The notes under the pieces are model-generated. The model was not told the origin of the DNA. It made no database searches and worked only from the letters and a program-made list of their open reading frames with translations. 24,160 nucleotides of DNA from positions 1-24,160 of the forward strand of contig CAJTVK010000065.1 in NCBI GenBank assembly GCA_910579645.1. The letters are read 5' to 3'. Each line of letters starts with the position of its first letter. The stretch's first letter is position 1. Positions 6,997-14,936 of the stretch are shown one piece after another. Origin of the DNA: an uncultured Lachnospiraceae bacterium. GTDB lineage: Bacteria; Bacillota; Clostridia; Lachnospirales; Lachnospiraceae. A program made the translations under genes and the position numbers.

Positions 6997-8397
6997 TTAT
7001 GCATGGGGAATATTGGTATGCTCCGAGATTTCCCTGCTCAAGGTCACCAAATCGTCCACGCACAGGCCATGCACGGAAGAATGTCCCGTGATGCGTGCAA
7101 AAGTCTTCAGTTCCTCCAACGTCACGTTCAGATAATTGGCTACTCTCTGCGCCGCCCGGTCGGTTTTTAACCGTTCCCGCAAACCCGGATCCTGTGTGGC
7201 AATCCCCACCGGACAGTTGCCGGAACCGCAGATCCGGTACTGCTGGCATGCAGCCGCAATCAGCGCCGCGCTTGCCACGGCGACCGCATCCGCTCCCATG
7301 GCAAGTGCCTTTGCCACATCCGCCGACACGCGGAGCCCTCCGGTAATGACCAGCGAAATATCGGAATGCACGGAATCCAAATATTTTCTTGCACGGTACA
7401 GCGCATACACCGTAGGAACCGTAGTGGCCTCCCGCAGCAGGAAGGGACTGGACCCGGTGGCTCCTCCCCTGCCGTCAATGGTTATGAAATCCGGCTCTGC
7501 ATAAACGCAGTATTCCAAATCCCTTTCTATCCGTCCTGCGGCTATTTTAATGCCGATGGGCCTCCCGTCGGAACGCCGTCTTAGCATGTCCACCATATCC
7601 TTTAAATCTTCTTTGGAATTCAGTTCCGGGAACTTGCTTGGGCTTTGCACATCCTCTCCCTGCTTTTTCCCGCGCAGCCGGGCGATTTCCGCCGTCACCT
7701 TCTCCCCGGGAAGATGCCCGCCCATGCCGGGCTTTGTCCCCTGCCCTATTTTGATTTCCACCGCATCCGCCCCACGCAGGTTCTCATCCGTCACGCTGTA
7801 TTTATTGGGAATATATTCAAATATGTATTTATAGGAAGCTTCCCTTTCTTCCGGCAGAATGCCCCCTTCCCCGCTGCACATGGCCGTTTTTGCCATTGCC
7901 GAGCCTTTCGCCAGCGCAACCTTGATTTCTTTGGACAGCGCCCCGAACGACATATGGGAAATATACACCGGATTTTCCAGAATCATCGGCTTCTTTGCAT
8001 GCTTCCCTATTACCGTCATCGTTGACACAGGCGCATCCCCGTCCAAAGGGGCAGGGTTCAGCTGTGCCCCCAAAAGCAGAATATCGTCCCAGTCAGGCAT
8101 AGCCATCTTCGTCCCCATTGCTCCGCTGACGCTTTTCCCGGTCACTGCCATTTGATGGATTTCTTCCATATACCGGCAGGATTCATCCACCCGGTAATAT
8201 GCTTTGTCATAGCTTAAATCCGAGGACGGGGTTTCCTCCTCCGGCCGGCCGTCTCCCCCGCCGGAAAGCCCGGCTTCTTCGGCCGGCACAGCCTCCTCAC
8301 GGAATTTCTCCCCGGGCTGGCGGCAGACCGGGCACTCTTTTGGCGCACTCTCCCCTTCATGAACATAGCCGCAGACTGTACAGATATATCTTTTCAT
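6997..8397 (-). CDS. Rubredoxin-domain glutamate synthase-like FMN protein
   Basis: 466 residues. An N-terminal rubredoxin-type knuckle (residues 1-33: C6, C9, C22, C25 in CTVCGYVHEG...CPVCRQPG) is joined by an acidic linker (35-60) to a GltB-type FMN-binding domain (about 90-450). Visible core motifs are SGEGGILPEE (175-184), KIGQGTKPGMGGHLPGEKV (216-234), IKIAAGRIERDL (283-294), IDGRGGATGSSP (307-318) and ITGGLRVSADVAKALAMGAD (351-370). The cysteines C384, C390 and C395 (CQQYRICGSGNCPVGIATQD) match the [3Fe-4S] loop of glutamate synthase. There is no glutaminase domain, so it is not a full GltB; the electron route is probably rubredoxin to Fe-S to FMN, substrate unknown. ATG at 8397 follows AAGGAAGG. 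It has its own promoter (8442-8471) and is monocistronic by spacing. Confidence 0.88.
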   Translation of the reverse strand: MKRYICTVCGYVHEGESAPKECPVCRQPGEKFREEAVPAEEAGLSGGGDGRPEEETPSSDLSYDKAYYRVDESCRYMEEIHQMAVTGKSVSGAMGTKMAMPDWDDILLLGAQLNPAPLDGDAPVSTMTVIGKHAKKPMILENPVYISHMSFGALSKEIKVALAKGSAMAKTAMCSGEGGILPEEREASYKYIFEYIPNKYSVTDENLRGADAVEIKIGQGTKPGMGGHLPGEKVTAEIARLRGKKQGEDVQSPSKFPELNSKEDLKDMVDMLRRRSDGRPIGIKIAAGRIERDLEYCVYAEPDFITIDGRGGATGSSPFLLREATTVPTVYALYRARKYLDSVHSDISLVITGGLRVSADVAKALAMGADAVAVASAALIAAACQQYRICGSGNCPVGIATQDPGLRERLKTDRAAQRVANYLNVTLEELKTFARITGHSSVHGLCVDDLVTLSREISEHTNIPHA

Positions 8398-8441
8398 ATT
8401 TTCCTTCCTTTCTGATAGATACGGTTTTCTTCTGTTGCCTT

Positions 8442-8471
8442 ATTTTACCATTTTCCCGAAGGAACTGACAA
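8442..8471 (-). promoter_or_regulatory. Promoter of the rubredoxin-glutamate synthase gene
   Basis: TTGTCA, 18-bp spacer, TAAAAT on the minus strand, each hexamer one base from consensus. The predicted start near 8435 gives a leader of about 40 nt to the ATG at 8397. Confidence 0.7.
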
Positions 8472-8498
8472 TATGTCTGTCCCTTTTTGCAGAAAAAT

Positions 8499-8532
8499 CG
8501 TAGCAGTTCGGCCTGCGGCTTCCCTGTTACGG
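8499..8532. repeat. Copy of dispersed palindromic repeat
   Basis: CGTAGCAG and CTGTTACG form outer arms (one G-U), and GGCC-TGC-GGCT an inner stem. On the minus strand it begins CCGTAACAG and ends GAACTGCTACG, matching the palindrome at 13667-13697 at both ends. It lies between two divergent genes, upstream of both promoters. Confidence 0.55.
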
Positions 8533-8607
8533 AATCTGCCATATGCCGAATTGTTGTTCGTATCGTTGTTTGTTGTATTTTCTTTACACATTTTTGAATC
8601 TCCATTA

Positions 8608-8647
8608 TTGAATGCATGTTTGTTGTGTGGTATCATGGCATACAACA
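8608..8647 (+). promoter_or_regulatory. Promoter and operator-like dyad of the XRE regulator gene
   Basis: TTGAAT (8608-8613), 17-bp spacer, TATCAT (8631-8636). A dyad TGTTGTGTG (8621-8629) / CATACAACA (8639-8647), with one mismatch and a 9-bp centre, brackets the -10 box. That is the position expected for repression by a small HTH protein, so autoregulation by the gene that follows is likely but inferred. Confidence 0.65.
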
Positions 8648-8672
8648 CAGAAAAGTATGACGGAGGTGTGAA

Positions 8673-9017
8673 ATGGAGCAAATCAGTTTCCGAATAAAAG
8701 AATTGCGAAAGAAGCATAACTTAAGCCAGAAGCAAGTAGCTGCCTATTTAGGAATCCCGCAGAAAACCTATTCAAACTATGAACGGAACACCCGGGAAAT
8801 CCCGGCTGTCTATGCGGTAAGCCTTGCACAATTATATAAAGTAAGCGTAGATTCCCTTCTTGGCATAAATACTTCCGCCAACGGAATCGACCTCAATGCC
8901 GCATTCCTGCAAAATGTCTCTTTGAAAACGGTACTGATTCATATGCACCGGCTGGACCACCACCGCCGCCAAGAACTCATCCGCTTTTTATCGTATTTAA
9001 CGCAGCACAACTCATAG
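8673..9017 (+). CDS. XRE/Cro-CI family transcriptional regulator
   Basis: 114 residues. An HTH_3 domain occupies about residues 5-62, with the two helices around LSQKQVAAYLGIPQKTYSNYERNTREIP and the family ending VSVDSLLGI. The C-terminal 50 residues (NAAFLQNVSLKTVLIHMHRLDHHRRQELIRFLSYL) are helical and could serve dimerisation; no sensor or peptidase domain is present. The ATG follows GGAGGTGTGAA at good spacing. It is divergent from the rubredoxin-glutamate synthase gene, which makes that gene and itself the obvious candidate targets. Not recognisably a phage repressor; no neighbouring toxin or phage gene is seen. Confidence 0.88.
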   Translation: MEQISFRIKELRKKHNLSQKQVAAYLGIPQKTYSNYERNTREIPAVYAVSLAQLYKVSVDSLLGINTSANGIDLNAAFLQNVSLKTVLIHMHRLDHHRRQELIRFLSYLTQHNS

Positions 9018-9083
9018 CGGCAGAAGAAAGAATATTTTTCACCTGAAGCAATATTTTTTGAAAGGAATATTGGGGAAAAAACT

Positions 9084-9121
9084 CAGGCAGAGGATAACAA
9101 TATTTTGTCCTCCTCTGCCTG
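9084..9121 (-). terminator. Terminator of the topoisomerase operon
   Basis: An 11-bp perfect stem (CAGGCAGAGGA / TCCTCTGCCTG) around a 16-nt loop. On the minus strand it is followed by AGTTTTTTCCCC, so it terminates transcription leaving parC; it also lies 67 nt after the XRE gene and may stop that transcript from the other side. Confidence 0.85.
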
Positions 9122-9145
9122 GTTCCATCCTTTTATTACAATCAA

Positions 9146-9205
9146 AGATTGTTTAATCATAGATTGTTTAATCATAGATTGTTTAATCATAGATTGTTTA
9201 ATCAA
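9146..9205. repeat. Tandem array, 4 x 15 bp
   Basis: Four head-to-tail copies of AGATTGTTTAATCAT (the last ends CAA). Each unit contains the small palindrome GATT-GTTT-AATC. The array lies between the parC stop and its terminator, so it would be in the parC 3' untranslated region. Confidence 0.95.
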
Positions 9206-9228
9206 AAATCATTTGACCTGCCTCCGGC

Positions 9229-11469
9229 TTAAACCCGGATTTTCACTCCCTTCCCGTCCCGCTTGCCGGCTTTCAGCTTATTCAGTTCCACCGTCTTCCC
9301 CTTATACTCAATGGCTCTGCCTACGGAATCCATGGTATAATATACATTTTCTACCCAGTCTTTCGCTCCCAGCTTCATGCCCCGGACCCCTATCGCCCCC
9401 TTTTTCTTTTCCGGTATTTCTTCCACTGCAAAACGGAGGAAATAACCTTCCCCGGTCTGCAAAATAATATTTTTCTGCCCGTCCATAAGTACCACGGACA
9501 CCACTTCGTCCCCTTCCGACAGCTTGGTGGCCGCAACCGTACGTTTTGCCACATCAAATTCCCCGCCGTCCACAATTTTCAGCATGGCCTGCTTTGTGGC
9601 AAAAATCAGCCGATATAAATTGAGATGTGTCTGGCTGGCAGCAAAGACAATCTGCTCCTTCTCCGCGCTGTAATTGCTCACATTGTCCACCGGGATTCCC
9701 TTGTCCCGGAATTTCCCGAACGGCAGGTCCGGTACCTTTATCGTATGCAGCTGTCCCGTATTGGTAAAAATGCAGATGCGGCCGGTATTTTTGCATGGGA
9801 AGATATATTTATTCTCCGCCTCTGCCGCCTCCCTGTTCCTTTCATAAGTAGGCATATCCACCGTCTTCACATAGCCGAAGCGGTCCATCAGGCACATAAC
9901 TTCCATCTCTTCGATTTTCTTTTCCTCATAAACCGCCTCTTCCCCGTTTTCCACAACCGTCCTTCTCGGCCTGCTGTATTCTTTTTTGATGGCATCCAGT
10001 TCATTCATAATAACCTGTGCCATGGAATCCCTGCGGTCAAGAATATCCTCATACCGGTAAATATTAGCCATGGTTTCCTCATGCTCTTTTATCAAAGCCT
10101 CTATTTCCAAACCGATTAATTTATACAGCCGCATTTCCAGAATGGCAGTTGCCTGTTTTTCGGAAAAGCGCAATTGTTCGGCCATAATCTTCGATTCCTT
10201 GGATTTGAATTTTATGCCCTGCGTAGTCCCCTCCACCAGACAGGCTTTCGCCATGGCCCGATCTTTGCTCCCCCGCAGTATCTCAATAATCAAATCAATG
10301 ACATTACATGCCTTAATCAGTCCCTCCTGGATTTCCTTCCGCTCCTGCTCTTTGGCAAGCATCGTCCGGTACTTCCTGGTGGTCACCTCAAACTGAAAAT
10401 CCACGCTGGCCTTGATGATCTGCTTCAGCCCCATGGTTTCCGGCCTGCCGTCCGCAATGGCAAGCATATTTACGCCGAAAGTATCCTCCAGCCGGGTCTT
10501 CTTATAAAGCATGTTCTTAAAGTTCTCTACCTCCGCATCTTTCCTCAGTTCTATCACAATGCGGATTCCTTCTTTGGAGGATTGGTTGGAAATATCCACG
10601 ATATCCTGCGTTTTCTTGGATTCCGCCAACGCCGCCACATCGGACAAAAATTTGGAGATATTGGCGCCAATCATGGGATAAGGGATTTCGGTAATGACCA
10701 GATTGGTTTTCCCTCCCTTGGCTTTCTCTGTCTCCACTTTACCGCGGACCTTTATCTTGCCCGTTCCGGTTTCATAGATTCCCAAAAGTTCATCCTTGTT
10801 TATAACTATGCCGCCGGTAGGAAAATCCGGCCCTTTCACATAGCGCATCAGTTCCCTTGTAGTGATATCCGGATTTTTCATATAAGCCTTCGCCGCATCT
10901 ATGACCTCCCCTAAATTATGGGGCGGTATGCTGGTCGCCATCCCCACGGCAATGCCTTCGGAACCGTTGACAAGCAAATTGGGAATTTTCACCGGCAGCA
11001 CGGAAGGCTCCTTTTCGTTCTCGTCAAAATTGGGGACAAAATCCACCACATCTTTGTCTAAATCCGCCAGAAAAGCCTCCTGCGTGATTTTTTCCAGCCT
11101 TGCCTCCGTGTAACGCATGGCCGCCGCGCCGTCTCCTTCAATATTCCCGAAATTTCCATGCCCGTCCACCAAAGGCATGCCTTTTTTGAACTCCTGTGTC
11201 ATGACTACCAAGGCATCGTATATGGAACTGTCCCCGTGAGGATGGTATTTACCCATAGTATCGCCTACGATACGGGCACTCTTCCGGTAAGGCCGGTCGT
11301 AGCGGATGCCCAATTCATACATATCATATAAAGTCCTTCTCTGCACCGGCTTCAGCCCGTCCCGCACATCGGGCAGCGCACGGGCAATAATGACACTCAT
11401 GGCATAATCTATGAAAGATTTCTGCATTACTTCCGAATATTCCGTTTTGATGATTCTGCTGTCATCCAT
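9229..11469 (-). CDS. parC: Type IIA topoisomerase subunit A, topoisomerase IV (ParC)-like
   Basis: 746 residues, the breakage-reunion subunit. The active-site tyrosine is Y120 (AAMRYTEARL). The quinolone-pocket segment MGKYHPHGDSSIYDALV (72-88) carries Ser81 and Asp85, the positions usually seen in drug-sensitive enzymes. The tower and coiled-coil regions run to about 490; the C-terminal domain (about 500-746) has beta-pinwheel-like repeats (RICIFTNTGQLHTIKV, NIILQTGEGYFLRF). The gyrase wrapping box QRRGGKG is not present; the nearest segment is KKKGAIGVRGMKLG. The length (ParC about 750, GyrA usually above 800) and missing box favour topoisomerase IV over gyrase, but this type is often annotated gyrA. 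The ATG at 11469 has GGAGG 8 nt upstream; it is 27 nt behind parE. Confidence 0.8.
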   Translation of the reverse strand: MDDSRIIKTEYSEVMQKSFIDYAMSVIIARALPDVRDGLKPVQRRTLYDMYELGIRYDRPYRKSARIVGDTMGKYHPHGDSSIYDALVVMTQEFKKGMPLVDGHGNFGNIEGDGAAAMRYTEARLEKITQEAFLADLDKDVVDFVPNFDENEKEPSVLPVKIPNLLVNGSEGIAVGMATSIPPHNLGEVIDAAKAYMKNPDITTRELMRYVKGPDFPTGGIVINKDELLGIYETGTGKIKVRGKVETEKAKGGKTNLVITEIPYPMIGANISKFLSDVAALAESKKTQDIVDISNQSSKEGIRIVIELRKDAEVENFKNMLYKKTRLEDTFGVNMLAIADGRPETMGLKQIIKASVDFQFEVTTRKYRTMLAKEQERKEIQEGLIKACNVIDLIIEILRGSKDRAMAKACLVEGTTQGIKFKSKESKIMAEQLRFSEKQATAILEMRLYKLIGLEIEALIKEHEETMANIYRYEDILDRRDSMAQVIMNELDAIKKEYSRPRRTVVENGEEAVYEEKKIEEMEVMCLMDRFGYVKTVDMPTYERNREAAEAENKYIFPCKNTGRICIFTNTGQLHTIKVPDLPFGKFRDKGIPVDNVSNYSAEKEQIVFAASQTHLNLYRLIFATKQAMLKIVDGGEFDVAKRTVAATKLSEGDEVVSVVLMDGQKNIILQTGEGYFLRFAVEEIPEKKKGAIGVRGMKLGAKDWVENVYYTMDSVGRAIEYKGKTVELNKLKAGKRDGKGVKIRV

Positions 11470-11496
11470 GGCACTTTCCTCCATTGCTGCAAAAAA

Positions 11497-13419
11497 TCAG
11501 ACATCCAGTTCCGCATCCGTGGCATGCTCATAAATAAATGCCTTACGCGGCGGGACTTCCGTTCCCATCAGCAGTTCCGTCACCTCCGAGGCCATACGCG
11601 CATCCTCGATTTCCACCAGCTTCAGCATCCTCGTTTCCGGATCCAGAGTGGTTTCCCATAGCTGCTGAGCATCCATTTCTCCCAAGCCTTTGTAACGCTG
11701 CAGCGTAAAAGGCCCTTTATGACGCTTCCTATAGCGTTCCAACGCCTTGTCATCATATAAATATTCCTCTTTTCCTTTTGCCGGCATCGCCTTATAGAGC
11801 GGAGGCATCGCAATGTATACATGCCCTTCATAAATCAGTTCCGGCATAAATCGGTAAAACAGAGTAAGCAGCAAATTTGAAATATGGGCGCCGTCCACAT
11901 CCGCATCCGCCATGATAATGATTTTATCATAGCGCAGCTTGGATATGTCAAAGTCATTGCCATACCCCTCGGAAAACCCACAGCCGAACGCATTGATCAT
12001 AGTCTTAATTTCCGCATTGGCCAGCACCTTGTCTATGCTGGCTTTTTCCACATTCAGAATCTTGCCCCGTATGGGCAGTATCGCCTGAAACGCACGGTTT
12101 CTCGCCGTCTTCGCACTGCCGCCCGCAGAATCTCCTTCCACAATGAAGATTTCGCATTTGGACGCATCCCTTGACTCGCAGTTCGCCAGCTTCCCGTTGG
12201 AATCAAAGGAAAACTTCTGCTTTGTCAGCATATTGGTTTTGGCTTTCTCCTCTGTCTTCCGTATTTTCGCCGCCTTTTCCGCGCAGCCGATGACATTTTT
12301 CAAAGTTTCCAGATTACGGTCGAAATAGCGGACGATTTCTTCCCCCGTCACCTTGCTGACTACTTTTGCCGCATCCTGATTATCCAGCTTTGTCTTCGTC
12401 TGCCCTTCAAAACGGGGATCCGGATGCTTGACGGAAACAACCGCCGTCATGCCGTTGCGCACATCCGCCCCCGTGAAGTTGGCATCCTTTTCTTTCAGTA
12501 TGTTAAGTTCCCTTGCATAGGTATTGATTGCATTGGTGAACATTGTCTTAAAACCGGTCAGATGAGTGCCGCCCTCCGAATTATAAATATTGTTGCAGAA
12601 TCCAAGCACGTTCTCATGAAATTCGTTCACATACTGAAAAGCCACCTCTACGGAAATCCCTTCGCTTTCCCCCTGGAAATAAATGACATCATGGATGGTT
12701 TCCTTGGATTTATTCATATCCTTGATAAAGCCGGTAATCCCTTCCGGCTCATGAAACTCTTTCCTCTCTTCCGGCTCTTTGCGCCGGTCGGTAAACAGAA
12801 TCGTCAGTTCCGGATTCAGGTAAGCCGTTTCATGAAGCCGGCTCTTCACGTCATCCTCCTTGAATCTGGTCTTGTCAAAAATGGTGTCGTCCGGCAGAAA
12901 GTTAATCTTTGTCCCGGTCTCCTTTGTCTTTCCCACCACCGGCAGCAGGCCGCCGGCCAATTCAATGACCGGATTTCCCCGCTCATATTTATCCTCGTAA
13001 ATCATGCCTCCATGCTTTACCTGAACCGTCAGATGCGCGGACAGGGCATTGACCACCGACGAACCTACCCCATGCAGGCCGCCGCTGGTCTTATAAGCCG
13101 AATTATCAAATTTGCCGCCCGCATGCAGCGTAGTAAACACCAAACGTTCCGCGCTGACCCCCTTTTCATGCATGCCTACCGGGATGCCCCGGCCGTTATC
13201 TTCCACCGTGGCGGAACCGTCCGCCTCCAGCGTCACCTTTATCGTATCGCAATGCCCGGCCAGATGCTCGTCCACTGCATTATCTACAATCTCATATATC
13301 AGATGGTTCAATCCTTTGGTTGAAACACTTCCGATATACATTCCGGGTCTCTTCCGTACAGCCTCCAGCCCTTCCAGCACCGTTATGCTTGAAGCGCCGT
13401 ATGTATCCGCTTTTGCCAT
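11497..13419 (-). CDS. parE: Type IIA topoisomerase subunit B, ParE/GyrB
   Basis: 640 residues, the ATPase and Mg-binding subunit partnering the following gene. The GHKL ATPase domain shows the IYEIVDNAVDEHLAG segment (41-55), EDNGRGIPV (73-81) and the ATP lid TSGGLHGVGSSVVNALS (111-127). The TOPRIM domain has E428 in FIVEGDSAGGSA and D505/D507 in IMADADVDGAH; the C terminus has RYKGLGEMDAQQLWETT. After EGDSAGGSA the usual KQGRDRRFQ reads KTARNRAFQ, a departure in the drug-pocket region. The ATG at 13419 has AAAGG 9 nt upstream; a GTG at 13428 overlaps that site. ParE and GyrB are hard to separate by eye, so the name follows the partner subunit. The promoter is about 190 nt upstream. Confidence 0.82.
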   Translation of the reverse strand: MAKADTYGASSITVLEGLEAVRKRPGMYIGSVSTKGLNHLIYEIVDNAVDEHLAGHCDTIKVTLEADGSATVEDNGRGIPVGMHEKGVSAERLVFTTLHAGGKFDNSAYKTSGGLHGVGSSVVNALSAHLTVQVKHGGMIYEDKYERGNPVIELAGGLLPVVGKTKETGTKINFLPDDTIFDKTRFKEDDVKSRLHETAYLNPELTILFTDRRKEPEERKEFHEPEGITGFIKDMNKSKETIHDVIYFQGESEGISVEVAFQYVNEFHENVLGFCNNIYNSEGGTHLTGFKTMFTNAINTYARELNILKEKDANFTGADVRNGMTAVVSVKHPDPRFEGQTKTKLDNQDAAKVVSKVTGEEIVRYFDRNLETLKNVIGCAEKAAKIRKTEEKAKTNMLTKQKFSFDSNGKLANCESRDASKCEIFIVEGDSAGGSAKTARNRAFQAILPIRGKILNVEKASIDKVLANAEIKTMINAFGCGFSEGYGNDFDISKLRYDKIIIMADADVDGAHISNLLLTLFYRFMPELIYEGHVYIAMPPLYKAMPAKGKEEYLYDDKALERYRKRHKGPFTLQRYKGLGEMDAQQLWETTLDPETRMLKLVEIEDARMASEVTELLMGTEVPPRKAFIYEHATDAELDV

Positions 13420-13607
13420 CGCTTTCACCCTTTCTCAATGAACGTCCATGTCTTATTGTCAAATGCCTGTTCGGTTTATTTCCAAACACAGTCCTCTTAG
13501 CAGTTCCGCCGCATCTGCGGCAAAAACCTCTGAAGGCTCCGTCCCCATGCAGGAACTTTCCGCCAAGGCTTTCGTTCATACAGGCACTTCTGCAAGACGC
13601 AATCTGT

Positions 13608-13636
13608 AGTATAGCATAGATTTTGTATTATGAAAA
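13608..13636 (-). promoter_or_regulatory. Promoter of the parE-parC operon
   Basis: Minus-strand TTTTCA, 17-bp spacer, TATACT preceded by TG one base upstream (extended -10). Transcription from about 13600 leaves a leader of roughly 180 nt with a GCCGCA-TC-TGCGGC hairpin at 13508-13521. The 384-bp gap 13429-13812 otherwise holds only the palindrome and terminator listed next. Confidence 0.65.
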
Positions 13637-13666
13637 GAGAAAAATACCGTATATGGTGGGTCTTAA

Positions 13667-13697
13667 TAACAGTTCCGCATAGGCTGAACTGTTACGG
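13667..13697. repeat. Copy of dispersed palindromic repeat
   Basis: Perfect 9-bp arms TAACAGTTC (13667-13675) and GAACTGTTA (13686-13694) with a 10-bp centre. On the minus strand it reads CGTAACAGTTCAGCCTA, which recurs with changes at 8499, 22571 and 24074. It lies between the degV terminator and the parE promoter. Confidence 0.7.
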
Positions 13698-13719
13698 GTC
13701 TTACATATGTGCATAAACT

Positions 13720-13756
13720 AAAAAACATGAGCCGATACGAAACATCAGCCCATGTT
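13720..13756 (-). terminator. Terminator of degV
   Basis: A 13-bp stem with two G-U pairs (AACATGGGCTGAT / ATCGGCTCATGTT, minus strand) and a 7-nt loop, followed directly by a T6 run. Classical intrinsic terminator 57 nt after the degV stop. Confidence 0.88.
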
Positions 13757-13812
13757 CTGCCCTCTTCTTTTTCATAAAATACACGATAGGTTTCCTTCTG
13801 CCGCTCCAAAGC

Positions 13813-14673
13813 CTATATTTTCTTTGTACAGGCCACCGCCAAGGAACCAGGCCCGATATGACAGGCAATGCTGAGTGACAGCGGATCCATATGAATGTCA
13901 AAACCGGGAAATTCTTCTGCCAATTCTGCTTTCAGAGCCAACGCGGCCTCTTTATTATAAGTATATGCCACCTGCAGCCATATATTATCCTTGTCCGCGC
14001 CGCCAAATCGGTTATTCATGTCATTGCGGATGGCATTTATCATAATGGATTTCCCCTGATTAGTAGTTCTTGCCTTCGCAAAAGCATCCAGCTTATCTCC
14101 CTGAATCTGCAGTACCGGCTTCAGCCTCAGCAAAGTTCCCAGCGCCGCTGCCGCAGGCGTAATCCTTCCGCCTTTTTTCAGATAATACAGCGTGTCCAAC
14201 ATGATATATATGCTGGAATTGAATTTATCCCCTTCCAGGAATTCCTTAATCTGCAGCGCGTCCATCCCTCTGCCTGCCAGCTGCAGCGCATCCAGCGCCG
14301 ACTGCCGCTGGGTAACGGATATCCGCTGATTATTGACTACCTGCACTTTCCCGTCATAATCCTGCGCCAGCATTATTGCGCTTTGGCAGGAACCGGACAA
14401 GCCGCTGCTCATAGGAATATGGACAATTTCATCATACTCTTTCAGCAGCCCGTCCCACAAATCCAATACCGATTCCGGTGAAGGCTGACTGGTCACCACA
14501 TCATCCCCGTTTGCCAAGCGTACATAAAATTCTTCCTGCGTCAGGTTAATATCTTCAAAATAAGTCTCTTCCTTAATCATAAAAGGCATAGGAAGCACAT
14601 GAATCCCCAAATCCTTTGCCTGCTGCTGCGTAATTCCGCTGTTACTGTCCGTTACAATTGCGATTTTAGCCAC
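13813..14673 (-). CDS. DegV family fatty-acid-binding protein
   Basis: 286 residues, full length for the family. DegV proteins bind a fatty acid between two domains; the FakB members present it to the kinase FakA for phospholipid synthesis, and others have no assigned role. The N-terminal motif IVTDSNSGI (5-13), the ligand loop TSQPSP (61-66) and the PMSSGLSGSCQSA segment (87-99) are all visible, as are the later YYLKKGGRITPAAAALG and CHIGPGSLAVA. No FakA gene is in the window, so FakB activity is only possible. The start is GTG at 14673 with AGGG 4 nt upstream. Monocistronic, with its own promoter and terminator. Confidence 0.92.
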   Translation of the reverse strand: MAKIAIVTDSNSGITQQQAKDLGIHVLPMPFMIKEETYFEDINLTQEEFYVRLANGDDVVTSQPSPESVLDLWDGLLKEYDEIVHIPMSSGLSGSCQSAIMLAQDYDGKVQVVNNQRISVTQRQSALDALQLAGRGMDALQIKEFLEGDKFNSSIYIMLDTLYYLKKGGRITPAAAALGTLLRLKPVLQIQGDKLDAFAKARTTNQGKSIMINAIRNDMNNRFGGADKDNIWLQVAYTYNKEAALALKAELAEEFPGFDIHMDPLSLSIACHIGPGSLAVACTKKI

Positions 14674-14684
14674 TTCACCCTGTT

Positions 14685-14707
14685 GTATCCTATATTATTA
14701 AGGATAC
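14685..14707 (-). promoter_or_regulatory. Hairpin before the degV ribosome site
   Basis: GTATCCT (14685-14691) and AGGATAC (14701-14707) are perfect 7-bp arms with a 9-nt AT-rich loop. The hairpin ends about 6 nt before the AGGG of degV. A second, less regular dyad (TTTGCG..GTATA / TATAC..GCAAA) spans about 14752-14781 of the leader. Either could affect translation; neither matches a riboswitch I know. Confidence 0.4.
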
Positions 14708-14796
14708 CTCTCCTTTTCCTTAACATTCTCATGAAAAATATCCCGCTTCATTTGCGTATACACTATTTTATACCCGCAAATTACCGCTACGAATTT

Positions 14797-14824
14797 ATTA
14801 TAACATCCCTATATCAAAAGTCAA
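14797..14824 (-). promoter_or_regulatory. Promoter of degV
   Basis: Minus-strand TTGACT, 16-bp spacer, TATAAT: a strong vegetative promoter. The expected start near 14790 gives a leader of about 115 nt. Confidence 0.82.
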
Positions 14825-14855
14825 TTCCCTGATTGCATGCCCGCGGACATTCCTA

Positions 14856-14884
14856 TTGCCCAACCCGCCATTCTTCTATATACT
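14856..14884 (+). promoter_or_regulatory. Promoter of apbE
   Basis: TTGCCC, 17-bp spacer, TATACT, 52 bp before the apbE ATG. It indicates that apbE is transcribed alone, not with the rnf operon it faces. Confidence 0.6.
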
Positions 14885-14936
14885 ATATACGAACAGATAA
14901 ACAGATAATCAGCCTGCACAAAGGAGCCTATATACT

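Noticed and set aside
9146..9205. Possible CRISPR array
   Set aside because: Repeats are directly adjacent with no spacers, and no cas genes are present; the same holds for 22800-22874.
9105..9467. Plus-strand frame with DCLII repeats
   Set aside because: Product of the tandem array followed by the antisense of parC.
10174..10914. 246-codon plus-strand frame opposite parC
   Set aside because: Antisense shadow of a highly conserved topoisomerase gene.
12424..13323. 299-codon plus-strand frame opposite parE
   Set aside because: Antisense shadow; composition follows the ATPase domain on the other strand, and no start site is visible.
13292..13579. 95-codon minus-strand frame in the parE leader
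   Set aside because: Runs into parE in another frame and has no family motif; better read as leader sequence.
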